A stretch of 15,948 bases of DNA from JAKBCQ01 sp021807585 (GTDB lineage: Bacteria > Planctomycetota > Planctomycetia > Isosphaerales > Isosphaeraceae). The translations under genes and the position numbers were made by a program. The notes under the pieces were generated by a model. That model was not told where the DNA came from and did no database searches. It saw only the letters and a program-made list of their open reading frames with translations. The stretch spans positions 1 through 15,948 of the forward strand of contig DAHWFG010000480.1 in assembly GCA_027325115.1 (NCBI GenBank), in the 5' to 3' direction. Shown here piece after piece: positions 7,484 to 15,948 of this stretch. Each line of letters starts with the position of its first letter. Position 1 is the stretch's first letter.

Positions 7484-9226
7484 ATGCAACTTGGTATGTT
7501 TTCAAATGCTTTACTTTTGATATTCGCCGTCTCGTTTATGGGATGCGTTTTGGCCACGCCGCTCGTGACGCGGGTCGCGATCTTACTTGGGGCGATCGAC
7601 AAGCCCGATCAATTTCGTCGTGTGCATAAAGGCTCGGTACCTCGGATGGGGGGGCTGGGTTTGGTCGCGGGGTTGGTGCTGAGCGGCTTGATCGCGACGT
7701 TCGGGGGGTATCTGCGAGCGTATGCGGATTTTCATGATGTGTGGCGTCAAGGGGGGATTGTGATCGCCGCGGCGATCACCATTTTGATCGGCGCGATCGA
7801 CGACACGCGGGGCATGAGCCCGCGGGTGAAGCTGCTGGGTCAGGCGGCGGCGGTGGTGGCGCTTTATTTCGGCGGAATTCAAATCACCAACGTGTCGATT
7901 TTTGGTTCGACAATCGATTTCACACGGCCCGGCGTCGAGTTCATCGTTGCGGGGCATTCGATTCACGTCGGGATTTTCAGTTTTTTAGTGACGATGATCT
8001 GGTTTCTGGGATGTTTGAACGTATGGAATTTAATTGACGGGATGGATGGGTTGGCTTCGGGGGTGGGTTTGTTGGTGAGCGGGACGTTGATGCTGGTGGC
8101 GATTCATCAGCATACGATTGTCTCGGCGGTGTTGGCGGCTTCGTTGGCGGGGAGTTTGGCGGGGTTTTTGCTTTACAATTGGCATCCCGCGTGTATTTTC
8201 CTGGGTGATACGGGAAGTCTTCTGATCGGGCTGTTGATCGGCGTGATCGGCGTCGAGGGATCGATGAAGGGGACTTCGGCGGTGTCGATTTTGTTCCCGA
8301 TCTTGGCGATGGGGTTGCCGATATCGGACACGGCGATGGCGATTTTCCGGCGTTGGGTGCGCAATTTACCGTTTAGCGCCGCGGATCGGCGTCACGTGCA
8401 TCATCTGGTGATGAATTTGGGGCTCAATCCGCGTCAGGCGGCGATCCTTCTTTATTGTTTCTCGGCGTTTTTGTGCGGCACGGTGTTATTGGGGGTGGCG
8501 CTTCACAACGAATTTTTGGCGTTCTTGCTGGGAGGTTCGGGCTCGCTCGCCTTCCTGCTGATATTGACGAGTCGCCGCGATGAGCTGGCGCAATTACGAG
8601 CCGATTTCGCGGCTCGGATGACGCGCAAACGCGAGGAGCGACAATCGTCCAAGGTGACTTGGGAATCGATCCAGCGGATCGAGTTGTGCAACGATGTCGA
8701 AACGATCTGGAATATCGTTCGCGACACGAGTTACAAATTGGGTTGCGACGGGTTGACGCTTTCGTGCTATCGTCGTGGCGAGCTTTTATTTGAGCATTCG
8801 GACGGTCCGACGAGGCGCGCCGAATCGCCGCTCGATCCGTCGGGTCCGACGGCTTCTTTTCGACTGAAGAGCGGGCGGGATTTGATGTTGGCGGTTTCGC
8901 TTCACCAGGCGCGTGATTCGGCGATCTCCGCGGACATCACGTTCCGTTTTCTGCAGCGGTTGGCGCTCGCGACCGCGGAACGTCTCGACCGGCTCTTCAC
9001 GGTGGAACCCCCTGTCGAGACCGAACTTGTGGTCAACATGGCCGATCGCACCGCGGTTTCGGGGTTGGCCGGCCTCTTGTCGGATTCGTCGAGTCAAGCG
9101 ATCATGTCGATTCGGGGTCGAACGACGTCGGTTTCGTCAACGGGTTTGATGAATCGACTGAAGGCCGCGGTCGTCGGGGGATCGAACGGGCCGGCGGGAA
9201 GCCGTCCCTCGTTGGGCGAAAAGTAA
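7484..9226 (+). CDS. WecA-type undecaprenyl-phosphate sugar-1-phosphate transferase with C-terminal extension
   Basis: This MraY/WecA-family integral membrane enzyme would transfer a sugar 1-phosphate (often GlcNAc-1-P) from a UDP-sugar to undecaprenyl phosphate, starting lipid-linked glycan assembly. Family motifs are in order: VHKGSVPRMGG (47-57), AIDD (104-107), NLIDGMDG (182-189), FLGDTGS (239-245) and the cytoplasmic HVHH (304-307). About ten hydrophobic segments end near residue 361. The usual family length is 320-370 residues, but this protein has 580. The extra 215 residues are soluble: a charged helix (RRDELAQLRADFAARMTRKR), then an alpha/beta segment (about 395-500) that could be GAF-like, then a Ser/Gly-rich tail. 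The ATG at 7484 follows GGGGTGG at 7-base spacing; ATG 7496 is an alternative. It is the first gene of the exopolysaccharide operon. The exact sugar is unknown. Confidence 0.88.
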   Translation: MQLGMFSNALLLIFAVSFMGCVLATPLVTRVAILLGAIDKPDQFRRVHKGSVPRMGGLGLVAGLVLSGLIATFGGYLRAYADFHDVWRQGGIVIAAAITILIGAIDDTRGMSPRVKLLGQAAAVVALYFGGIQITNVSIFGSTIDFTRPGVEFIVAGHSIHVGIFSFLVTMIWFLGCLNVWNLIDGMDGLASGVGLLVSGTLMLVAIHQHTIVSAVLAASLAGSLAGFLLYNWHPACIFLGDTGSLLIGLLIGVIGVEGSMKGTSAVSILFPILAMGLPISDTAMAIFRRWVRNLPFSAADRRHVHHLVMNLGLNPRQAAILLYCFSAFLCGTVLLGVALHNEFLAFLLGGSGSLAFLLILTSRRDELAQLRADFAARMTRKREERQSSKVTWESIQRIELCNDVETIWNIVRDTSYKLGCDGLTLSCYRRGELLFEHSDGPTRRAESPLDPSGPTASFRLKSGRDLMLAVSLHQARDSAISADITFRFLQRLALATAERLDRLFTVEPPVETELVVNMADRTAVSGLAGLLSDSSSQAIMSIRGRTTSVSSTGLMNRLKAAVVGGSNGPAGSRPSLGEK

Positions 9227-9254
9227 GCGGTCGTCACGGAGGAGATCGAGATTC

Positions 9255-11561
9255 ATGGAACGAATCACCGGCCAAGCTCATGTTCCCGCGATCCATCGCG
9301 AAACGTCGTTAGCCGCGACGCCCATAACCCCGGTTGCTTCGGCGCACCTACCGGCGGCGCTCCCTCCGAAAACCCTCGCCGATTTTACCCGCGCCGTGAA
9401 GCGCCGCTTTTGGCTCGCGCTTTTGATTGCGACTCTGATCGCGACCGCGGGATCGATTCACGCGATCCGTCGGCCCGATATTTATCAGACGAGCGCCGAA
9501 CTTCAAATCAACCCGCCGCAATTCAATCCGATGCTCGCCAGCATGTTTGGATCGGAGATGCAAACGCGCGATCCCGAAACCTCGGCGCGATATATTCCGA
9601 CGATGCTCGCATCGATCAAGGGAAGGAGCCTTCCCGCACGCGTCGCGGAGGATTCGTCGATCGGCGGTTCTCCGGGCGAAATCGCCGGCGAACTGAGCGA
9701 GAATCTCGTCGCGCGTCAACAAGTTAATACAAATTATGTTCAGATCACTCTTGAAGGGAAGAGCCCCGATCGGATCGTCAAGCTGTTGGGGGCGATCATC
9801 AAGGTGCTGAAAGAGCAAGCGGGACGCGAGACGGCTCGCGAGGTCGACGATTCCAAAGAGCACGCCGCCAAGAGCATTCAGCAACTTGAAACCGATCTCA
9901 AGGCGATCGACGCCGAGATTCAGGGGGTGGTTCGCAATTCGCGAGCGATCGGCCCGGGAGGTAAAAGCCTCGCCGAACAAGAATACCTGGAAAGCAAAAA
10001 TCTGCTCATTCAAGAACTTCAACATATTAACAATTTGAAGCATGAGGCGATGCTCTTTTTTATGAAGGGGAGCGCGGGAGGGGGTCGCGAAGCGGCGTCG
10101 CCGATCGACGCCAAGCTGGCGGCGCTAATGAAATTAAAAGATACATATGAAACGAGGTTGGAGATGTATAAGGAGAGCATACGGGATTTTAACAACGATC
10201 CCGCGGCGCGGATTCTCGCGGGGAGGTTGAAGAAGACGCTCGAGCAGATTCGTTCGTTGCGGGCGATGAAATCGCGCGAGCCGCAGATTTCGCAGGTGAT
10301 CATCGCCGACGCCGAACGCCGCGCCGAGGAATATAAAGACGAGGTCGAGGCTTCGCTCAAGCGGCTGAAAGACTCGATGCCCGAATTCCAAAAATATCAA
10401 AATTTATCTAAGGTTTATGACGACGTCACGCATCGGATCTCGGCTTTGAAGAAGCAGTATTTCAATTTTGAAACGTTGTCGAAGACGCGGAAGGATCCGA
10501 TCGTGGTGATGGCGGCGCCGGGAGAGCCGCTCGAACCGATCAAGCCCAAACGGCCGATGCAGATCGCGCTGTCGATTCTGCTGGGGATCGCCGCGGGGGT
10601 CGGATTCGTGTTTTTGCTCGAGACGCTCGATCATCGGGTGAAAACGCCCGAGCATGTGACGATCGGTTTGGGGATACCCTTGTTGGGGGTGGTGCCGCGT
10701 GCGCGGCGGACGGCGATCCTTTCGCGCGGCGGGCACGTTTGGACGGGAGGAACCCCCGAATCGATCGAAGCCGATGCTTATAGAAATTTGCATGCGTCGC
10801 TGCTCGGCCTGCGCGGACGCGGCCGTCCCGTGGTGACGGTGTTGATCACGAGCGCCAAGGCCGGCGAGGGTAAAAGCACGACGGCGCTTAACCTCGCTGT
10901 GACGTGCGCTCGCGCGGGAGAGCGGACGCTTTTGGTCGACGTCGATCTCCGCCGACCCAGCCTCGCGGGGGTTTTCGGCGCCGCCGATCCCGCCGAATCG
11001 GGGCTCGTCGACGTCCTTCGCGGCGATCTCCCCTGGCAACGGACGCTCAAGCATACCGAGATCGCCAATCTCGATTTCATCCCCACGGGGAACACCGAGG
11101 GGGTGCCGATCGAGGTCCTGGGAACTCTCGAATTACGCCGACTTGTTCAATCGCTTTCAAGTCATTACGACCGCGTGATCCTCGACGGTCCCGCGATTCT
11201 CGGCATGGCGGATTGCCGGATGCTGGGTCGAATCGTCGACACGGCGCTCTTGGTCGTCAAATCCGCGACGCACGATTTAAGCCCGCTCCGTCGCGCCGTG
11301 CGAATGCTGGAACAATCGGGGGTCGATATCGCCGGCGCGGTTTTCAACGCGCTCAACGACGATCTGAAAAATTGGTCGAGCGTCGGCGGCATGCTTGGAT
11401 ATGGATATCATTATAGTTCGAGAAGTTCATTCGCCACGTCGAGATCGCGTGCGCTCGGTTATCGATCGAGCGACGAGGAATCGGCTCAGGGGGCGGGAGC
11501 GGGCGCGGCGAGTTCGAGACGCGAAACCGAGGCGACGCTTGCGATCGGCGATCGGGTTTGA
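9255..11561 (+). CDS. Wzc-type chain-length regulator and tyrosine autokinase
   Basis: The 768-residue protein joins a Wzz-like polysaccharide co-polymerase domain to a cytoplasmic BY-kinase domain, which controls polymer length and export. A first membrane helix (about 51-71) is preceded by a basic cytoplasmic N-terminus. The periplasmic region (72-430) is rich in heptad-like coiled coil. A proline-rich stretch EPIKPKRP precedes the second helix (about 435-456). The kinase domain shows Walker A AKAGEGKST (534-542), Walker A' LLVDVDLRRP (559-568) and Walker B VILDGP (641-646, D644). The tail has a small tyrosine group, GYGYHY plus GYRSS, where autophosphorylation is expected; it ends in a Ser/Gly/Ala-rich stretch. 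GGAGGAG (9238-9244) lies 10 bases before the start. The gene begins 28 bases after the wecA-like gene. Confidence 0.92.
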   Translation: MERITGQAHVPAIHRETSLAATPITPVASAHLPAALPPKTLADFTRAVKRRFWLALLIATLIATAGSIHAIRRPDIYQTSAELQINPPQFNPMLASMFGSEMQTRDPETSARYIPTMLASIKGRSLPARVAEDSSIGGSPGEIAGELSENLVARQQVNTNYVQITLEGKSPDRIVKLLGAIIKVLKEQAGRETAREVDDSKEHAAKSIQQLETDLKAIDAEIQGVVRNSRAIGPGGKSLAEQEYLESKNLLIQELQHINNLKHEAMLFFMKGSAGGGREAASPIDAKLAALMKLKDTYETRLEMYKESIRDFNNDPAARILAGRLKKTLEQIRSLRAMKSREPQISQVIIADAERRAEEYKDEVEASLKRLKDSMPEFQKYQNLSKVYDDVTHRISALKKQYFNFETLSKTRKDPIVVMAAPGEPLEPIKPKRPMQIALSILLGIAAGVGFVFLLETLDHRVKTPEHVTIGLGIPLLGVVPRARRTAILSRGGHVWTGGTPESIEADAYRNLHASLLGLRGRGRPVVTVLITSAKAGEGKSTTALNLAVTCARAGERTLLVDVDLRRPSLAGVFGAADPAESGLVDVLRGDLPWQRTLKHTEIANLDFIPTGNTEGVPIEVLGTLELRRLVQSLSSHYDRVILDGPAILGMADCRMLGRIVDTALLVVKSATHDLSPLRRAVRMLEQSGVDIAGAVFNALNDDLKNWSSVGGMLGYGYHYSSRSSFATSRSRALGYRSSDEESAQGAGAGAASSRRETEATLAIGDRV

Positions 11562-11598
11562 TTGATCGGAGTGAGCGAGGAATCAACGAAAGGGCGCC

Positions 11599-13215
11599 AT
11601 GGATCGGCTTGTGATACTCACCTGGACGGATCGTACGCTTGCCGGATTAATCGGCGTGGTCGTATGCGGATCGGTTTTTTCTCGCGGGGGCGCGGCGTGG
11701 TGGTGGCGTCCCGCGTTCGCCGCGGCGATCGTTCTGATCGCGCTCTTGACCGCAACCCGCTGTTGGATCGGCGGGCGATTGCTCGTGATGCGCGGAGCGG
11801 CGACGTTCTTCGCGGCGTTTGCTTTGGCGTTGGGCGCGGTTCAGCTTGCTCCGGCGCCCGCGCCGATCGCCCGGCTCCTGTCACCCGCGGCGCGGCGGTT
11901 ACACGATACGGGCGCACGCCTGGAATTGATCAAGCTCGAAGACCCCGCGGCCGAATTGCCGCATTTCACCGCGAGCCGATCCCCCGCGACGCTCGATCGC
12001 TCGGCGACGTTCCGCAAGCTCATCGGCGGAGCGCTTTGTCTGGTGTTGGCGGGAGCGGCGGCGCGTTACGTCGATCGATTGCAACATCTTTTGATCGTAT
12101 GGGGTTTTCTTATTACCCCATTTTTGATCACAACATTAATCGTTGCGGTGTTGGTCGGAGGCGATCGCGGCGGGGGAGGGTCGGCCGAGGCTTCGCGGCT
12201 GTTCGCGACGGGATCGGAGATGTCCGAAACGCCGGGTTGGACGCTCTGGATCGCCTCCCGGCCGAGCTTGGCTGAAGGATCGGCCGAGACTCCCTGGCTC
12301 GTTCCCGTCGCCGATCGCGAATTCGGCTCGGGCGTTCTCGCCGCGGGCGCCGGAGGCTATCTGGCGCTGGCGTCGTTCGGTTTTCCGCTCGCTCTCGCGC
12401 TCATTCTCGATTCGTTTTCTCCCCGAGGCGGCCGCGGCGGCCCGCTCGCCCGATTGATCGATTCGTCGCGCGGCGGTCTTGTTATGCTGATCAGTATGAT
12501 CTGTTTGCTTGCCGCGGTGTTGATCGGAATTCTCGCCGGGCCGATCGCGTGCGTTCCAATCGTGATCGGCGCGGCGATCGCGACGATTCCGGGGGGGTTC
12601 GCTTCGGGATCGCGTCGGCTCGGAATCGGCGTTTTCCTGGCGGCGATCGCCGCGATCGCCGCGGGCCTGGCGGTCGGCTGGTGGATCGGCAAACCCCCGT
12701 CGCGCGGACTCTTCGCCACCTCCGACGATACGCGTCGCGTTCTCACGCTCTGGCGGGATTCGACCGCGATCCTCGGCGATTTTCTTCCGACTGGAGTCGG
12801 CGTCGGCGGTTTCCCCCAAGTCATATCCTTATATAAATCGGACCCGTTGACTCCAAGCACCGCGTCGAGCGCCGTGTTGCAGTGGGGAGTGGAGACGGGA
12901 TTGCCGGGGATTTTGCTCTTACTCGCGTTCGCTTGCTCGACGGTGATCGCCGCGCCCCACGCGATCCGCATCGTCGGTCGATCCGATCGCTGCCTGGCGT
13001 ACGGAGTCGTCGGCGCGGGGACGGGGCTTGCGCTCTTCTCAATCATCCACTTCAGCGTCGAAGTCGCCCCCGTCGCGATCGGAGCGAGTCTTCTTCTCGG
13101 CGTCTGGAGCCGCTGGTCGTCGGGAGGAAGCGATATCTTCAGCCCGTTGGAATACAACGAATTCGGCGCCGATCGCGCCGAGCCGAGTCGCGTATCGAGG
13201 CTCGTGCGACCATGA
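11599..13215 (+). CDS. O-antigen ligase / Wzy-like polymerase membrane protein
   Basis: The 538-residue protein has about eleven hydrophobic segments and two large extra-membrane loops (about 105-145 and 190-245). Near residues 384-430 it carries a pattern like the Wzy_C (O-antigen ligase) family: LWRDSTAILGDFLPTGVGVG, GGFPQVISLYKS, then AVLQWGVETGLPGILLLLAF. The last piece matches the family pattern of YLQ, then ETG, then hydrophobic residues. The His-Asn pair usually found before YLQ in this family is replaced by SSA. The role would be to polymerise or transfer lipid-linked glycan at the periplasmic face. AAAGGG precedes ATG 11599 by about 6 bases, and the gene starts 37 bases after the kinase gene. 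The stop overlaps the next start (ATGA). Confidence 0.75.
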   Translation: MDRLVILTWTDRTLAGLIGVVVCGSVFSRGGAAWWWRPAFAAAIVLIALLTATRCWIGGRLLVMRGAATFFAAFALALGAVQLAPAPAPIARLLSPAARRLHDTGARLELIKLEDPAAELPHFTASRSPATLDRSATFRKLIGGALCLVLAGAAARYVDRLQHLLIVWGFLITPFLITTLIVAVLVGGDRGGGGSAEASRLFATGSEMSETPGWTLWIASRPSLAEGSAETPWLVPVADREFGSGVLAAGAGGYLALASFGFPLALALILDSFSPRGGRGGPLARLIDSSRGGLVMLISMICLLAAVLIGILAGPIACVPIVIGAAIATIPGGFASGSRRLGIGVFLAAIAAIAAGLAVGWWIGKPPSRGLFATSDDTRRVLTLWRDSTAILGDFLPTGVGVGGFPQVISLYKSDPLTPSTASSAVLQWGVETGLPGILLLLAFACSTVIAAPHAIRIVGRSDRCLAYGVVGAGTGLALFSIIHFSVEVAPVAIGASLLLGVWSRWSSGGSDIFSPLEYNEFGADRAEPSRVSRLVRP

Positions 13216-15821
13216 CCGATAAAAATCAAGAAATGATTCATTCTCATTGCGAGAGCGAACGACCGACGGGCGTCGATCGCGGCGATTCTCCCGACCGACC
13301 CGGCGACCCCCGAGCCCCGGGTGATTCGTCGACCGAAGCGGCGCGGTCGTCGCCGATCGCTTCCAATATCAGTTCGATATCCTCTTACGCGACTCCGGTG
13401 ATCGATTCGAACAAGCCGTTCGGCGATCTCGATCGAGACGATTCGCGACGCGTCGTTTCTTCGCCAATACATGTTGATAGGGTTGTTCATCGAATCGAGC
13501 CCGTTCCACCTTCGCCGCGCGTGGAACCGCTCGCATCGAGCGTCGAGCCGCGGCGTGTCTCGGCGTTTTTGGAACGATCGCGCGCGGTCGCTCCCGCCGC
13601 GGAACCGATCGATCGCTCACTCCAATCGAAATTCATTGATATTCCTGAGATCAAAAAAGCTTTGGACGTCGGCGTCGCGATCGACCCCGCGGTCGTTCGA
13701 TGCGAGTCGGACGCTCGTATCGATCACGGCTTGGAATCGCGTATGGAAGAACGTCGTCGCGTTTGGGCCGAGGGTTGGAACGCCGCCGCGGCCGAGCGGG
13801 AGGCGCGACAAAATTGGGGAGATCGGTCGACGGTCGTACCCCCCGCGGTTCCCGCGACCTCCGCGTCCCGATCTTACGCGTCGCCGATTGCGGTCCCGAC
13901 GCGGTCGCATCCCGTCGTCGCGCCTAAGTTCGATCCCGATTCCAAGCCTTACGAGACAAGGTCGCGTACCGATTTGAATCGACGTATTGATATTCCTTTG
14001 GCGATTGACGCGACTCCGTTCGAGTCGATCGATCGGGGGGTTGATACGACCTCATACGTACCACGGGTCGACGCGATCGCTTATACGTCTCACGTCGTCG
14101 AATCGCGACGAAACACGCCGACGAAGAATCCCCGGATCGATTCTCCCGCGGTCGAACCGCCGAACGTCGCCGATCGGCGACCCGATCTTCCCCTCGATCT
14201 CGCGCCGGTCGATCCCGCATCGGCGAGAGCGAAGGTCGTACGTTCGCCGGCGGGAGTCGCCGACCCGCCCCGCGCGTTCGCCGCGCGCGTCGAACACGGC
14301 GCGATCGACGGCGGATCGGGTTTGACCGACGCCGAAGCGAACGGATCCAAAACGGCGCGGCGCGATTCCGGGTTGAACGAAGAGTTCGCCGGCGGCGTTA
14401 AGGATCGGCGATCAATTTTATCGGAATACAAGCAGATTCTTAAACAAAAAGACGTCGTCGCGGGAGCGACCGATCGCGATCGGTCGGGCGACGCCGCGAT
14501 CGACGTCAAGCGGGACGAAGCCGAAGGAGGCGCCGAGGATGAATTTTGGCCGTCGGCGCGGGAGATTTTTCGGGTCAACGACGCGGCTCGCGCGACGGGA
14601 ACAAATCGGCTTTCGGTCGCGACGAAACCGCGCGTCGACGCGCGATCGACAATTGTAGTCGATTTGACCGTTCCGCGCGGTCCCCAGGGGATCGCGCTGA
14701 AATTTGACGCATTTAAATATGCATGTGTATTTATTCTGATATCAACATTTGGCGTTATGACAGTCGGGATTTCTTGGCTTTGGGCTCGGGACGACGCCGC
14801 GGCCGAGCGTGTGGCCGAGCGGCTGTTCGACGCTCGCGACAAGGGCTCGGTCGCATCCGAGACCGCCGGCGCGCAGGGACTCGACGTTCCCGAGGGGGGA
14901 TGGGGTCGCACGACGCCAAGGCATTTGTTGATTTGGGCGATGGCGGTCGATCGCGGGATCGCTTCACCCGGCGGTGATGCGCAGGAAAAGACGCGTGAGC
15001 TTCTCGAACGAGCGAAGCACGCGTCTCCCGCGTTCGCCGCGTTGCGATACGCCGCGGTGTGGCGGGGGCGGCATGCAAATGAGCCGAAGGCGACGTCGGC
15101 TCTCGCGCTCGGTCGCGACGTCGATGCGCTCGCCTTGACGGCGCGGAGGCTGTTGGAATCGAATCGCGAGGAGGCGGCGATCGCCGAGATGAACCGCGCG
15201 ATCGAGCTCGCCGGTAAGCTCGATTCTTCTTTTGAGCTCGAACCCCCCGCGACCGAACGTCGGCCCGGAGCGCGGGTGTATCAGCCTCGCGAATGGATTA
15301 TCGAACGGATCCTCCGCGATTGGAACGAGGCGTGCGTCGAGCGCCGCATCGAAGCGACGAAGGCGATTCCCGACCTACCCGTCGCGTGGTTGGCCGCGGC
15401 TCGCGTCGCCGCCGAACGGAACGACTCCGCCGAGGTGCGAGCGGCGCTCGAACGCGCGATCGAATCCGCGGGAGCGGTCCGCGCGCGCGAAACCGACCGC
15501 TCCGAACTCGCACTCTCGTTCGCCGCCGAGGCCGAGGCCGAGGCTCGCCTGGGACGGCTTGAACCAGCTCGCACCGCGTTCGCCAAGGCGATCAATCTCA
15601 CTCACGTGCTCAATCATCAGCGCGCTTGGTGGCTCGAGGTCGCCGAGATCGACGTCGAACTCGGCGATACCGCCGCGGCGCGGAAGGCGATCAAATTCGC
15701 TCGCGACGACGACCGCGACGATCGGATCGCCCGCAAGGCGATGGAACTTTCGGCTCGAGTCGCCCCGGCCCCCAAAAAAGATTCGGCTCTCTTTCGCACA
15801 TCCACGGATTCTCGTTATTGA
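13212..15821 (+). CDS. Exopolysaccharide-operon protein: disordered cytoplasmic half, one membrane helix, TPR-like half
   Basis: ATG 13212 overlaps the stop of the preceding gene as ATGA, so translation is probably coupled. An in-frame ATG at 12882 would reach back into that gene and is rejected. Of 869 residues, about 1-500 are rich in Arg, Asp, Ser, Pro and Val with little hydrophobic clustering, and look disordered. One membrane helix lies at about 503-524 (YACVFILISTFGVMTVGISW). Residues 530-850 are alanine-rich amphipathic helices in pairs resembling tetratricopeptide repeats (AALRYAAVWRGRH, EEAAIAEMNRAIELAGKL, AWLAAARVAAERNDSAEVR, GDTAAARKAIKFA). With a cytoplasmic N-terminus, the helical part would be periplasmic. 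No enzymatic motif is seen. A scaffold for the polysaccharide machinery is an inference from position. The DNA of the membrane helix is locally AT-rich. Confidence 0.8.
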   Translation: MTDKNQEMIHSHCESERPTGVDRGDSPDRPGDPRAPGDSSTEAARSSPIASNISSISSYATPVIDSNKPFGDLDRDDSRRVVSSPIHVDRVVHRIEPVPPSPRVEPLASSVEPRRVSAFLERSRAVAPAAEPIDRSLQSKFIDIPEIKKALDVGVAIDPAVVRCESDARIDHGLESRMEERRRVWAEGWNAAAAEREARQNWGDRSTVVPPAVPATSASRSYASPIAVPTRSHPVVAPKFDPDSKPYETRSRTDLNRRIDIPLAIDATPFESIDRGVDTTSYVPRVDAIAYTSHVVESRRNTPTKNPRIDSPAVEPPNVADRRPDLPLDLAPVDPASARAKVVRSPAGVADPPRAFAARVEHGAIDGGSGLTDAEANGSKTARRDSGLNEEFAGGVKDRRSILSEYKQILKQKDVVAGATDRDRSGDAAIDVKRDEAEGGAEDEFWPSAREIFRVNDAARATGTNRLSVATKPRVDARSTIVVDLTVPRGPQGIALKFDAFKYACVFILISTFGVMTVGISWLWARDDAAAERVAERLFDARDKGSVASETAGAQGLDVPEGGWGRTTPRHLLIWAMAVDRGIASPGGDAQEKTRELLERAKHASPAFAALRYAAVWRGRHANEPKATSALALGRDVDALALTARRLLESNREEAAIAEMNRAIELAGKLDSSFELEPPATERRPGARVYQPREWIIERILRDWNEACVERRIEATKAIPDLPVAWLAAARVAAERNDSAEVRAALERAIESAGAVRARETDRSELALSFAAEAEAEARLGRLEPARTAFAKAINLTHVLNHQRAWWLEVAEIDVELGDTAAARKAIKFARDDDRDDRIARKAMELSARVAPAPKKDSALFRTSTDSRY

Positions 15822-15883
15822 TCAGGATAAATATAGTATGCATTATGATATGACATCAAGCGAGTCGATCACCCTCCGAAGGA

Positions 15884-15889
15884 AAGGAG
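15884..15889 (+). promoter_or_regulatory. Ribosome binding site of the right-edge gene
   Basis: AAGGAG lies 7 bases before ATG 15897. It is the cleanest Shine-Dalgarno match in the window and fixes the start of the truncated gene. The 75-base gap before this gene is AT-rich (15824-15857) and could hold an extra promoter: TTGATC at 15818-15823 is one possible -35, but no convincing -10 follows. Confidence 0.6.
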
Positions 15890-15896
15890 CACGCTC

Positions 15897-15948
15897 ATGA
15901 CGGCCGTCGTTACCGATCTCGAATCGCCGATCGAGGCGCGCGAGATTC
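15897..15948 (+). CDS. Start of a further exopolysaccharide-operon gene (truncated at the window edge)
   Basis: Only 17 codons are present, beginning MTAVVTDLESPIEAREI. The strong ribosome binding site and the same strand and spacing as the preceding genes make it a real start. It is probably another member of the operon. The residues seen are too few and too polar to name a family. Confidence 0.6.
   Translation, partial: MTAVVTDLESPIEAREI

Noticed and set aside
12882..13211. Longer start (12882) for the 869-residue protein
   Set aside because: The extra 110 residues read the Wzy-like gene in another frame and are arginine-rich; the ATGA overlap at 13212 is the natural start.
1..15948. CRISPR array, insertion sequence, integron or phage genes
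   Set aside because: No regularly spaced direct repeats, transposase or integrase motifs, or terminal inverted repeats with target duplications were seen.

Overview
The window looks like chromosomal DNA from a high-GC planctomycete. The evidence is a periplasmic protein that fuses a Planctomycetes/Verrucomicrobia-type haem-binding cytochrome c domain to a ThuA-like domain, together with the overall codon bias. An Isosphaera-like lineage is a guess. No mobile element, CRISPR array, rRNA or tRNA was recognised.

Left part (1-3336). The 5' end of a multi-pass membrane protein gene of unknown function runs off the left edge on the minus strand. A gene-free stretch of about 520 bases follows. It holds two interleaved perfect 8-base inverted repeats, just ahead of the plus-strand cytochrome c/ThuA gene. 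That gene converges with selA, and a small AT-flanked hairpin lies between them.

Middle part (3337-7483). The minus strand carries selB followed by selA, the selenocysteine-specific elongation factor and the selenocysteine synthase. The host therefore probably makes selenoproteins. No tRNA-Sec gene (selC) or selD was seen here. A TATAAT box overlapped by a palindrome lies upstream of selB. A gene-free region of about 700 bases separates selB from the divergent operon to its right and contains a plausible sigma70-type promoter and two hairpins.

Right part (7484-15948). A tightly spaced plus-strand exopolysaccharide operon encodes, in order: a WecA-type undecaprenyl-phosphate sugar-1-phosphate transferase with a long C-terminal extension; a Wzc-type chain-length regulator/tyrosine autokinase; an O-antigen ligase/Wzy-like membrane protein; an 869-residue protein with a disordered cytoplasmic half, one membrane helix and an alpha-helical TPR-like half; and the first 17 codons of another gene with a strong ribosome binding site. 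The first three fit a Wzy-dependent pathway: lipid-linked sugar initiation, polymerisation or ligation, and length control or export. The TPR-like protein is the least explained member.

The best leads for something undescribed are the 869-residue protein, the C-terminal extension of the WecA homologue, the crossing inverted repeats before the cytochrome c/ThuA gene, and the isolated selB-selA pair with a palindrome-marked promoter.
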